From Maricaulis sp047308265 (GTDB lineage Bacteria > Pseudomonadota > Alphaproteobacteria > Caulobacterales > Maricaulaceae): DNA of 64,000 bases. The notes beneath the pieces are model-generated. The model saw only the letters and a program-made list of their open reading frames with translations, ran no database searches and had not been told where the DNA came from. The position numbers were made by a program, and so were the translations under genes. Positions within the stretch are counted from its first letter, which is position 1. Every line of letters begins with the position of its first letter. This document shows, in pieces, positions 54,236 through 63,012 of this stretch. The DNA lies in contig NZ_JBKQWY010000008.1 in NCBI RefSeq assembly GCF_047308265.1, positions 62,001 through 126,000 of the forward strand, in the 5' to 3' direction.

Positions 54236-56953
54236 ATGGCCAAGCTGACAGGTCCAAAACGCGCAGAGCTCAAAGCCCGTCTCGACCAGGAATGGTGGGA
54301 CAAGTGGTGGGCGCAGGATTTTTCCTGGGCGGGACTGGCGGCACTGAATAAAGGCGGTCATCCCATACACCCTTGGCAAGGCTGGTCGATCACACCGGAC
54401 GGTCAGGTGATGGAGCGCGAGGATCCCGCCCTGCCTGAGGGGTCTCGCGACGCCACGCTGCAGGATTACTGGCGCTGGAATGGTCAGTCGCTGCTCTCGG
54501 ATGAGAACTTGCTCGCCGCGGGTCTGCTGGAAGACCATGACGACCAGCCACGTTTTCACATCTGCCACCTGCCCGAGCACTGGAAAGACGGGGCGGACAG
54601 CTGGAAAACAAATGCAGAAGATGCGCGCTGGCAGACCCTCAAGACAGAGCTCGCCTATCGTATCCGCACAGCCGCGAGAACCGAGGTGGAAAAGATTGGA
54701 GTATGGGAGAATGAAACACTTATCGGTCCGGACCGGCGCGCCCAGTTGAGCGGGGCCCAGATCCGAACCCTGCCCCGCCCGCCCGCCCCGTCTCAGGTCG
54801 GGGCACAGACCGAGGCGGGCGCCTATCATCTAAGGGCGGATTACACCCGCTGGTTGGCGATCGCTTCCTTTAACTGGACCGTGTTCGGCTCTCCGACACG
54901 CTTTGACAACGCGCAATTCTCCAGCGAAAGCGCATTCTTCTTTGAAGCACAATTCTCCGGCGGACACGCAGACTTCAGGTTCGCGCAGTTCTCCGGCGGT
55001 GACGCAAACTTCCGAGGCGCGCAATTCTCCGGCGGTGACGCAAGCTTCTACAAAGCGCAATTCTCAGGCGGAGACGCAAGCTTCTACGAAGCGCAATTCT
55101 CCGGCGGTGACGCAGAATTCTACAAAGCGCAATTCTCAGGCGGTGACGCAAACCTCCAAGAAGCGCAATTCTCCGGCGGTGACGCAGACTTCCGATTCGC
55201 GCAGTTCTCCGGCGGATACGCAAGCTTCGATAAGGCACAATTCTCCGGCGGTGACGCAAGCGTCAGAGACGCGCAATTCTCCGGCGGATACGCCAGCTTC
55301 GATAAGGCACAATTCTCCGGCGGTGACGCAAGCGTCAGAGACGCGCAATTCTCCGGCGGATACGCAAGCTTCGATAAGGCACAATTCTCCGGCGGTGACG
55401 CAAGCTTCAGAGACGCGCAATTCTCCGGCGGATACGCAAGCTTCGATAAGGCACAATTCTCCGGCGGTGACGCGAGCTTCAGAGACGCGCAATTCTCCGG
55501 CGGATACGCACGCTTCGATAAGGCACAATTCTCCGGCGGATACGCAAGCTTCTACGAAGCGCAATTCTCCGGCGGTGACGCAGAATTCTGATTCGCGCAG
55601 TTCTCCGGCGGATACGCAAGCTTCGATAAGGCACAATTCTCCGGCGGATACGCAAGCTTCTACGAAGCGCAATTCTCCGGCGGAAAGGCCCTTTTTCAAT
55701 CTGTCGAATTCGCACATTCCGCCGTGTTCACGGGACTCAACTCGGCCGAAGATAGCCCCGAAGGCCCAAAGCCCGAACAGGTTCGATCCCACTTTGATTT
55801 TTTCGGTAGCCGGTTCAAGGGCCGGACGGAGTGGATCGATGCGCGCTTTCCTGGGGCCGCCGTGTTTGCCGATGTGGTTTTCGAGGAGGATTGTTTTTTT
55901 GGCCTGGCCCGGCAGAGTTTGGGGCCTGACCAGGCGTTGAAGCTCGGCTGCGTGTTTGAAGGACCCACCAGCTTCCGCAATGCCCTGTTTAAACGCACCG
56001 CTGATTTCGCGCGCTGCAGCTTCCCCAAGACCGCTGAAGACCGCGATGGCCTGTTTGAGAATTGCCGCTTCAACGAAGTGCTCGACCTGAAAGGCGTGGA
56101 GCACCTGCCCTTTTCCGCTTTTCAGGGCATTCGCCTCGATCAGGGCCTGTCTGTCGACCCGGTTCATCCCATGGATGACCAGTTCGAACAGGCGTTGGAG
56201 GACGCGCAGAGCGCTGCCGAGCGTGATGAGATCGCGCGCACGGCTAACAGTTACGAGCCCCTAGAAGACCCCGAGCGTGAACGGCGCGGCGCGGATAATC
56301 GTTTTGCCGCACTGGAAGCGGGCTGCCGGGTGCTGAAAACGCAGATGGCGGCGGCGGAAGACAAGGCCCGCGAACAGCATTTTTTCAGCTATGAAATCCG
56401 CGCGCGTGAACACCGCACGAAACACGCACTGGCGGATAGGCGCTCCGAAATGCGCGACAAAGTGCGCGACCATCCCAAGCGAATTCATGCGCGATGGCAT
56501 CGCTTGCGGGCCTGGCTCTTGCCGCGGCCCAACCGGCAATTCCAGCTCTGGGCCTCCCAGCGGTATGGCCGGATCAGCCACTATGGCGGCTCCGTCACCG
56601 CGCCACTGGCCACGCTGATCAAGGCCTCGTTCTGGATACTCCTCGTCTATATCGGGTTAGCCGTGGCCTCGGGATGGAGCGGAAGTCGCGTTCTAGAGGA
56701 TATCTGCTGGGGCATGGCGTGCGGCGACACCGCCCACCCCTTTGTCTTCGAGCTGGTGGAAGCCGTGACCAAGGGCGCGCTCGGGCCCTTCCGCCTGCTG
56801 GCCGGGCGCGGGGAGGTGTTTGGCTATCTGGGCGATGGCGCCCCGCTGTTTCGGGGTGTCATCATGGCCGGCATGCTGGTGCACGGGCTCCTGGCCTCGG
56901 CCCTGATCTTCCTCTCCCTGCTCGCCCTGCGCCGCAATTTCCAGATCAACTAG
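54236..56953 (+). pseudogene. Long pentapeptide-like repeat membrane protein, interrupted by one in-frame TGA
   Basis: This frame would encode 905 residues, but a TGA at 55589-55591 (codon 452) breaks it. Reading continues in the same frame without any other stop to 56953, so this is a nonsense change and not a frameshift. Neighbouring repeats have TTC-CGA-TTC where this one has TTC-TGA-TTC, a single C-to-T transition. The N-terminal domain (about 1-220, Trp-rich) is unrecognised. Then come 22 units of a 12-residue repeat and further irregular pentapeptides (about 480-620). A charged helical region follows (about 640-790), then two or more C-terminal membrane helices. The ribosome binding site is AGGGGG. 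The downstream part could only be made by readthrough or reinitiation, for instance at GTG 55724. Confidence 0.8.
54911..55681 (+). repeat. 36-bp coding tandem repeat, 22 units
   Basis: Codons for Ala-Gln-Phe-Ser recur exactly every 36 bases from 54911 to 55667. The protein unit is G-[DY]-A-x-F-x-x-A-Q-F-S-G. In the central part (about 55200-55520) a 72-bp double unit alternates GYASFDKAQFSG with GDAS[FV]RDAQFSG at near-identical DNA sequence, a sign of recent unequal exchange. Phenylalanines are spaced alternately five and seven residues apart rather than in strict fives. Confidence 0.95.
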
Positions 56954-57001
56954 GGCGGGTCTGCGCGGATTTTCGGCAGGCCCCTCACCGGGCTTTTTTC
57001 A

Positions 57002-57173
57002 GAGGCCCCTCACCCGTTTGTTTCTTTTTGCTGGAGCCCCTCATCCGGCGCTGCGCGCCACCTTCTCCCCAGTGGGGAGAAGGACTCTTCTTTCCCTCTC
57101 CCCGTCGGGGGAGAGGGTGCCGAGTGCAACGAGGCGGGTGAGGGGCGAAACAAACGAGCGGGCAAACAAAGAG
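57002..57173. repeat. Palindromic repeat element, right copy
   Basis: This is a second copy of the element at 53979-54149, in the same orientation and differing at only a handful of positions up to the right-hand AAACAA. It lies between the end of the pentapeptide gene and the serine-hydrolase gene. A partial start of the element, GGCCCCTCACCGGGC, is also seen just to its left near 56979. Confidence 0.85.
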
Positions 57174-57210
57174 CCGAGTACAACACCTTCTGACACCCCC
57201 ATCAGAGGCG

Positions 57211-58293
57211 TTAGCGACCCAGCCGTGCGACGATTTCGGTCTCGAAAAAGCGCTGCGCGTTTTGATGCATGCCCGGTGTGTTGAAATCGGTATTGGTGAA
57301 CACCACTGTAAGAGCGAAATCCGGCAGAACCATCACCCGATTGCCGCCATTTCCGGTCATCGCCGCAGCCCAATAGGTGTCACCCGCCACCTCATAGGGG
57401 ATCAGCCACCATAAATAGCCATAGAGATAGCCCGGCGTGTTCGGGATATCGGCCCGGGGCGTCAGCGCCCCATCAGCCCAGCCCTCGGCCAGGATCTGTG
57501 AGCCCTGCCACACACCGTCCAGCCGTTGCAGCTCGCCCAGCCGGGCCAGGTCCAGTGTGGTCAGCCGCAACCCACCGCCCATATGCGCCTGTCCCTGGCC
57601 ATTGCGCGACCAGTGCACGGTTTCAATACCCAGTGGCGCCAGCACGGTGTGTTCGGTAAACGCGGTAAAGGCCTGATCGGTGGCGCGCTCCACCAGTTCA
57701 CCCAGCAGCTGAACACCCGCTGTACAATAGGAAAAGGCGCGGCCATAGGGCGTCTCATCGGGCGGTGTGGCCCAAGCCGGATAACCCCGGACCGGCAGGG
57801 TCCAGAAAAATCCGGTCCAGTCCTCGACCAGATACATGCGTTCCTCATTGCCGCGAGAAAACTCGCTCCAGTCATTGCACTCCAGCGGACCGGACATGGT
57901 GAGCAAATCCTCCACCGTGATCGCCCGCTTGCGCGGATCATCCATGGAATCGGCATAATCGGGGAAATAATCCGCCACACGGGTCTGGAGGCTGAGTTCT
58001 CCCCGGGCGATGGCGGCGGACACGGCGTATCCGGTGATCGTCTTGGTGACCGAGCGTGTATCGTGCAGGGTCGTCGCTTCTGCGCCATGGGCATAGAGCG
58101 AGAGCCTCGTCTCGCCCTGATGGAGAATGGCGACACTGGTGACGGTGCCATAGGCGCCCTCCTCGACACGCTGGCGCAGCTGCGCCTCGTCGGCTGCCGA
58201 CAGGGTGAAGCTCTGGGCGATGGCCGGCAGGGATGTCAGCACGGACAGGCTGGCCGCAGCGGTGGCGGCAATGAGTGACTTGACGCAAGGCAT
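57211..58293 (-). CDS. Exported beta-lactamase-family serine hydrolase
   Basis: This is a 360-residue exported protein with a signal peptide cut after AIA (about residue 27). The class C beta-lactamase/DD-peptidase fold is marked by the nucleophile motif S81-V-T-K84. Y189-C-T stands at the place of the usual YxN, and TGNGGN stands near the end in place of KTG/HxG. The Asn-to-Thr change in YxN argues for an esterase or peptidase role rather than a true beta-lactamase. The ATG at 58293 or the TTG at 58299 could be the start, with GAGGAG upstream of both. It is divergent from a membrane-anchored regulator, its likely controller. Confidence 0.82.
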   Translation of the reverse strand: MPCVKSLIAATAAASLSVLTSLPAIAQSFTLSAADEAQLRQRVEEGAYGTVTSVAILHQGETRLSLYAHGAEATTLHDTRSVTKTITGYAVSAAIARGELSLQTRVADYFPDYADSMDDPRKRAITVEDLLTMSGPLECNDWSEFSRGNEERMYLVEDWTGFFWTLPVRGYPAWATPPDETPYGRAFSYCTAGVQLLGELVERATDQAFTAFTEHTVLAPLGIETVHWSRNGQGQAHMGGGLRLTTLDLARLGELQRLDGVWQGSQILAEGWADGALTPRADIPNTPGYLYGYLWWLIPYEVAGDTYWAAAMTGNGGNRVMVLPDFALTVVFTNTDFNTPGMHQNAQRFFETEIVARLGR

Positions 58294-58389
58294 GTTCAAC
58301 GCAACTCCTCTGTTTCGAACATGTCTCTGACAGACCGGACATCGCGTTCCCGGTCACCTGAAGTGAGTTGAAGAAAGCTGAAACCGGCC

Positions 58390-59982
58390 ATGACCGAGCC
58401 TCAAACCGACATCACAGCGACCGTGTTCGAACTCGGCGATCTGGAGGTTGATCCGGTGGCGCGCCGCGTGAGCCGCGGGGATGACAGTCTGGACATTACC
58501 GGTCTCAGCTTTGATCTGCTGATGGTACTGGCGCGGGCCTGCCCGGATCCGGTCTCGCCGGAACAGCTCGCAGAGACAGTCTGGCAGCAATCCCATGTGA
58601 GCGAGGACACGCTCAGCCAACGCATCGCCATGGTGCGCAAGGCGCTGGGCGAGACGGCCAAACATCCGCGCTATATCCGCACCGTGCGCCATAAGGGCTA
58701 TGCGCTGATGGTCGCGCCAGCGGCACCCTGGACCCGGCCCAAAACGACATTCCGCAAGGAGGATTTCGTCCTCGGCGCCCTCCTGCTCGCGATCATCATT
58801 CCCGGTCTCGTCCTGCTCAATTCCGGCTGGTTTTCGCTGGATGCCCCCCCCGCTCCGACGGAACAGACATCCGAGCCTGCGATGGAGATGGGGCTGGCTG
58901 TGCCGCTTGACCGGGCCCGTCAATTGCTCGACCTGCACCAGCCTGCCGCCACGGACGAAGCCATACACATCCTCGAAACCGCATTTGAGGCTTATCCCGA
59001 GCACACATCCCTGAAACGTCAGCTGAGCTTTGCCCTGACAACACGCCTGACCAAGTTTTCCCCCCACGCGGACGACCAATCGCGCGCCGAACAGCTGGCG
59101 CGTTCGCTCATCGAGGACGATCCCGGACAGGGCGCGAACTGGCATGCCCTGGCCTATGCGCTGGATGCGCGGGGGCAGATCGACGAAGCCCTCGCAGCCT
59201 ATCAGCAAGCGGTCTTGCTCGATCCGGAGGACGCCAATGCCCGCTCCAGCGCCGCCTATCTGCTGCGCGTGCGTGGACGCCTGCATGAAAGCCTGACCGC
59301 TGAAGCCGAAGCGCTCGCCAGCGCCCCGCCCTCGCTCTATGCCCCCGTGCAGATCGCTTCTTCGCTCAGCCTGGCCAATCATCCCGCAGCCGATATGTGG
59401 TGGCAAAGGGCGCTGGAGGCCGGCGCCAGCAATAGCGTGACGCAGGCCGAATGGCTGGGCGGTCTGTTGGCACGCGGGGATGAGGCCGCCGCGCTGGCCC
59501 ACATCGCCACCCTGCCCGAGGCTCTGCGCGAGTTGGACCGGATCCGCCATCTCGAAGGCCTCGCCCTGGCCCAGGCCGGACGACTGGAGGCCGCACGCGA
59601 GCATATGTCCGGGCTGAGCGGCGTGCGCCAGATCGACCAGGCCGCGCTGGCCATGATGCTCGACGGCATCGACCGGCGCGATGATCTGCGTGCGGCCCTG
59701 CAGAACGCCCGGCAACACGGCCAGTCTTGGCCCGATATCCGGCTGAGCTTTGCGGCCCTGGACGCCCAGGCCGGGGATCTGGACGCGGCCTTCGCGCTCT
59801 TGTCAGAAGCGATTGATCTGGGCTGGCGCAATCCGGGGCAATTGCGGTTCAATCCGGTCTACGCGCCCGTGCGACAAGATCCACGCTGGGAAGCGATTGA
59901 GGCCCGGATTGAACGCGAGCGCGCGGCGCAACGTCGCCTGATCGAGCACGACCCGGCGCTGGCGATTATCCTCCAGCCCTAG
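58390..59982 (+). CDS. Membrane-anchored winged-helix regulator with TPR domain (second copy)
   Basis: This is a 530-residue CadC/ToxR-like regulator. The OmpR-type winged helix (about 12-108, with LSQRIAMVRKALGE and YIRTVRHKGYAL) is followed by a membrane helix (about 126-147). A long extracytoplasmic domain of tetratricopeptide-like repeats (about 165-520) follows. The layout equals that of the regulator at 40803-42068, though the sequence is diverged. It is divergent from the beta-lactamase-family hydrolase with under 100 bases between starts, a spacing that usually means direct control. Its last four bases overlap the end of the convergent SRPBCC gene. Confidence 0.82.
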   Translation: MTEPQTDITATVFELGDLEVDPVARRVSRGDDSLDITGLSFDLLMVLARACPDPVSPEQLAETVWQQSHVSEDTLSQRIAMVRKALGETAKHPRYIRTVRHKGYALMVAPAAPWTRPKTTFRKEDFVLGALLLAIIIPGLVLLNSGWFSLDAPPAPTEQTSEPAMEMGLAVPLDRARQLLDLHQPAATDEAIHILETAFEAYPEHTSLKRQLSFALTTRLTKFSPHADDQSRAEQLARSLIEDDPGQGANWHALAYALDARGQIDEALAAYQQAVLLDPEDANARSSAAYLLRVRGRLHESLTAEAEALASAPPSLYAPVQIASSLSLANHPAADMWWQRALEAGASNSVTQAEWLGGLLARGDEAAALAHIATLPEALRELDRIRHLEGLALAQAGRLEAAREHMSGLSGVRQIDQAALAMMLDGIDRRDDLRAALQNARQHGQSWPDIRLSFAALDAQAGDLDAAFALLSEAIDLGWRNPGQLRFNPVYAPVRQDPRWEAIEARIERERAAQRRLIEHDPALAIILQP

Positions 59983-60437
59983 GCGCGCCGAATACTCTGC
60001 TCGATCGACAAGGCAGAACGGTGCGTATGGCGGTAGGTGTAGACATAACGGGCAAAACGCGCCGTGAACGGTGTCTGCCAGCCGGCATCAATGACAATCC
60101 GGTCCGTCCACAACGCCCCCTGATCATGCGGTTCGACCGTCAGGCAATGATCCCAGCGCTTCACTGAGGCATTATGCTCGCGGCTCTGAATGAGACGCGC
60201 CTCCCAGTCGAGCCGCTCGACATGCATCACATGTCCACCATTCTTCAGCCAGCCCCACAGCGTGACATCCACGGTATAGGTCTGACCTTCCTCCGCCACA
60301 CCGCCATCGGGAAGGCCGTCATAGGTCGCCAGCCCGCTCATTGCGGATTTCAGCTCGTCGAACTGCATGGCTTCGGCGAAGACACGGTCAGGGTCGCCGG
60401 GATGAACGGCCTTGATCTCGACGATGCGTGCGCTCAT
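59979..60437 (-). CDS. SRPBCC-type (polyketide cyclase/START-like) protein
   Basis: This is a 152-residue protein of the SRPBCC or polyketide-cyclase-like fold, judged from the opening VEIKAVHPGDPDRVFAEAMQF and the alternating strand pattern ending in a long C-terminal helix (YVYTYRHTHRSALSIEQS). Members bind hydrophobic ligands or lipids. I start at 60437, since the frame upstream runs into rlmE. It lies 13 bases behind rlmE and may be cotranscribed with it. The ligand is unknown. Confidence 0.65.
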   Translation of the reverse strand: MSARIVEIKAVHPGDPDRVFAEAMQFDELKSAMSGLATYDGLPDGGVAEEGQTYTVDVTLWGWLKNGGHVMHVERLDWEARLIQSREHNASVKRWDHCLTVEPHDQGALWTDRIVIDAGWQTPFTARFARYVYTYRHTHRSALSIEQSIRRA

Positions 60438-60450
60438 GACGGCGATCTCT

Positions 60451-61221
60451 CTATCCCTTGAAACCCATGGCAATCAGGAAGGTCTCCGGACTGCCTGAGC
60501 GCGAACTGTCCGGTTTGAAGTGGCGGACCTTCTCGAACCGGCCCTTCATCTGTTCCAGCAATTCCGTCGAGGCGCCGCCCTGGAAGACTTTCGCGATGAA
60601 ATGCCCACCCGGTTTGAGAACATCGAAGGCAAATTCAGCGGCCATCTCGACCAGGCCTACAATCCGCAGGTGGTCCGTAGTTCGGTGTCCCGTGGTCCAC
60701 GGCGCCAGGTCCGAGGTTACGAGATCCGCCGGCCCGCCCATCTGAGCTTTCACCAGATCGGGTGCATCATCTTCGGTGAAATCCTTTTGCAGCAGGATCG
60801 CGCCTTCGATCGGGTCCATTTCCAGGATGTCGATCCCGACAACCTCGCTGGCCCCCCGTTTGAGCGCCACCTGGACCCAGCCCCCCGGTGCGGAACCCAG
60901 ATCGATCACGCGTTGACCGGGTTTGAGGAAACCAAACCGCTCGTCCAGCTCGATGAGTTTATAGGCCGCACGGGATTTATATCCCTCCATCTGCGCCTTT
61001 TTCACGTAAGGGTCATTGAGCTGTCGATCCAGCCAGAGCGTCGAGGACAGCTTGCGTCCGCGTGCGGTTTTCACCCGCGTACGAAACTGTTTCGCGGCCC
61101 GGGCATCCCCGCCCTTGGTGACGGGACCACCCCGGCGGCGACGGCGTTCATCGCCTGCACCCCAGCGTTTTTCGCCCTCTTCACCGGTATCGTCACCGCT
61201 ATTGTCGTTATCGTCGCTCAT
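60451..61221 (-). CDS. rlmE: 23S rRNA (uridine-2'-O-)-methyltransferase RlmE
   Basis: This is the heat-shock-linked methyltransferase (FtsJ/RrmJ) that modifies U2552 of 23S rRNA with S-adenosylmethionine. It has 256 residues. The SAM loop is VIDLGSAPGGW, followed by DLVTSDLAPWTTG and a catalytic Lys in GGHFIAKVFQGG. The core begins at SSTLWLDRQLNDPYVKKAQ. A charged, Gly/Arg-rich N-terminal extension of about 50 residues is typical of alphaproteobacterial members. It is followed by the SRPBCC gene and preceded by a Ppx/GppA gene on the same strand, 15 bases apart. Confidence 0.96.
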   Translation of the reverse strand: MSDDNDNSGDDTGEEGEKRWGAGDERRRRRGGPVTKGGDARAAKQFRTRVKTARGRKLSSTLWLDRQLNDPYVKKAQMEGYKSRAAYKLIELDERFGFLKPGQRVIDLGSAPGGWVQVALKRGASEVVGIDILEMDPIEGAILLQKDFTEDDAPDLVKAQMGGPADLVTSDLAPWTTGHRTTDHLRIVGLVEMAAEFAFDVLKPGGHFIAKVFQGGASTELLEQMKGRFEKVRHFKPDSSRSGSPETFLIAMGFKG

Positions 61222-61236
61222 CGTCTCAATCGCTGT

Positions 61237-62421
61237 CTATTCGTCTGACGCGGCGTCGGTCCGCGCGGGCGCCTGCGTCTGGGATGCATCGGTCTCGCCA
61301 CGCGACGCGCTCGCCTGGGGGTCGCTGGACCGGGTCTGGCTCTTGCCCCGACGACCACGGCGACGTTTGGGCTTGCGCATCATGTTGAGCAACAGGCCTT
61401 CGCGCAAACCCCGATCGCCAACACGCAAATGCGCCGCAGGCCAAGCCTCGGCCACTGCCTCATAGATCGCGCAACCCGCCAGCACAAGCTCTGCCCTGTC
61501 AGAGCCGATCGTGGGCTCTCGTGAACGCCCGGTGACATCCATGTTTCGCAAATGGCGACAGGCCGCTTCAGCCTCGTCCAGCCCCATCGACAAACCATCC
61601 ACCCGGGAACGGTCATATCGGGGTAATTGCAGGTGTACACCAGCGATCGAGGTGACGGTCCCGGATGTGCCCACAAGGTGCGCACGGCCCTCGGCAAACA
61701 CCGGGCGCATGGCCCGGGCCCCGCGCGGTGTCTTGATCAGCCGACGCGCGAAGGCCTTCATCTCGTCATACCAGGCCAGGCGATCCTCGCGTTCGGGGAA
61801 GCGTTCCGAGAGGGTCACCACACCGATCGGCGCGGACATCCAGGAGCGCATCGGCGGACGACCGCCACTGTCCGGGCCACCCCGCTTGCGCCATTCTGCC
61901 AGATCCACCCAGGACAATTCGGTCGATCCGCCGCCAATATCAATGACCAGAGCGGCATCCATGTCCGGGTCAAGCAAATCGACACAGCCATGCACGGCCA
62001 GGCGCGCCTCTTCTTCCGGCGTGATGAGTTCGAACTCGATGCCGGCTTCCTCGCGCACACGCTCCAGAAAGGCCTCGCCGTTGTCTGCCATGCGACAGGC
62101 CTGTGTGGCGATCGAGCGATGCTTGGCGACCTGTCGTCGCCCCATCTTGTCCCGACAGATTTTCAGCGCCTCGACAGCGCGATCCATGGCTGCGTCGGAC
62201 AAACGCCCATTCGCATGCAGGCCCTCACCCAGGCGCACGACCCGGGAGAAGGCATCCACCACGTGAAAACCGGTCTGCGTACGCTGCGCGAGCAGCATGC
62301 GGCAGTTATTTGTGCCCAGGTCGATCGCGCCGTAGACGGGTTGCGGCGGGCGTTTGCCACGCTTGCGCTTCCGTCCGGCGGATCCGCTACCCGTCGGGCC
62401 ACGGGAGTTCCGGTCCGCCAT
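61237..62421 (-). CDS. Second Ppx/GppA-family phosphatase
   Basis: This is a 394-residue exopolyphosphatase/GppA-family protein. The actin-like motifs are AIDLGTNNCRMLLA and LVIDIGGGSTELSW. It lacks the long C-terminal HD-like region of the ppk-linked paralogue at 31246-32775. Both ends are rich in Arg, Ser and Gly (RGRRGKSQTRSS; SAGRKRKRGKRP). A role in (p)ppGpp or polyphosphate turnover is known for the family, but which substrate applies is not clear. It forms a unit with rlmE, as in several alphaproteobacteria. Confidence 0.9.
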   Translation of the reverse strand: MADRNSRGPTGSGSAGRKRKRGKRPPQPVYGAIDLGTNNCRMLLAQRTQTGFHVVDAFSRVVRLGEGLHANGRLSDAAMDRAVEALKICRDKMGRRQVAKHRSIATQACRMADNGEAFLERVREEAGIEFELITPEEEARLAVHGCVDLLDPDMDAALVIDIGGGSTELSWVDLAEWRKRGGPDSGGRPPMRSWMSAPIGVVTLSERFPEREDRLAWYDEMKAFARRLIKTPRGARAMRPVFAEGRAHLVGTSGTVTSIAGVHLQLPRYDRSRVDGLSMGLDEAEAACRHLRNMDVTGRSREPTIGSDRAELVLAGCAIYEAVAEAWPAAHLRVGDRGLREGLLLNMMRKPKRRRGRRGKSQTRSSDPQASASRGETDASQTQAPARTDAASDE

Positions 62422-62430
62422 TATGATCCC

Positions 62431-62458
62431 CTTGCCGTCGGCGCTGGCCTACTTATAT
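62431..62458 (+). promoter_or_regulatory. Candidate heat-shock (sigma-32) promoter of hspQ
   Basis: CTTG (62431-62434) followed after exactly 17 bases by CTTATAT (62452-62458) fits the alphaproteobacterial heat-shock consensus CTTG-N17/18-CYTATnTnnG at all but the last G. It lies about 195 bases upstream of hspQ, which encodes a known heat-shock protein. Confidence 0.6.
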
Positions 62459-62654
62459 GGCACAGCGGCCTGAATCGGCCTGAATATGGTCGTTATTCTG
62501 CAGGATACTGTTTCGTACAGACGGAGCAAGGCAGCTTAACGCAACTTTTCACGGCTCATGCAGCTGGTACATTTGCACACATGGAGTGCAGTGAGCGCCA
62601 TGGACGGCTGTCTCCTTGGGGGGCATGCTAACGACACAGAACCGGGAATTCGGC

Positions 62655-62990
62655 ATGATCATGCGTTTGGCAAAATTCAGTATCGGCGATGTGGTCCGTC
62701 ACCGCCTGTTCCCCTTTCGGGGGGTTGTGGTGGATGTGGACCCGGAATTCGCCAATACAGAGGAATGGTATGAGTCCATTCCCGAGGACATTCGTCCGTC
62801 CAAGGAACAGCCCTTCTATCACCTCCTCGCGGAGAATGAAGAAAGCTATTACGGCGCCTATGTCTCTGAGGGCAATCTGCTGCCTGATGGTGAGAACGGT
62901 CCGGTCGGGCATCCCGAAGTTACCCAGACCTTCGAGGGGTTTGACGGCGAACGCTATCACCTGAAACCCGAGACCGGTCTGACACACTAG
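62655..62990 (+). CDS. hspQ: Heat-shock protein HspQ
   Basis: This is a small heat-shock protein of 111 residues. In Escherichia coli it helps degrade denatured DnaA and is itself a Lon substrate and allosteric activator. The family core is AKFSIGDVVRHRLFPFRGVVVDVDPEFANTEEWY, then QPFYHLLAENEESYYGAYVSEGNL. Starts at 62655 (ATG) or 62661 are both possible; GGGA at 62643-62646 favours the former. The candidate heat-shock promoter lies upstream in a 233-base gap shared with the divergent Ppx/GppA gene. Confidence 0.93.
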   Translation: MIMRLAKFSIGDVVRHRLFPFRGVVVDVDPEFANTEEWYESIPEDIRPSKEQPFYHLLAENEESYYGAYVSEGNLLPDGENGPVGHPEVTQTFEGFDGERYHLKPETGLTH

Positions 62991-63012
62991 ACCGGTCCCG
63001 GAGCACGCAGGC

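Noticed and set aside
54911..55681. CRISPR-like array (36-bp repeat)
   Set aside because: The repeats are contiguous without unique spacers and encode protein; no cas genes are present.
55136..56167. Minus-strand open frame of about 343 codons and a plus-frame +1 reading (54903-55940) across the repeat array
   Set aside because: Both are shadows of the 36-bp coding repeat: a repeat length divisible by three keeps all frames open. The true frame shows pentapeptide logic and has a ribosome binding site.
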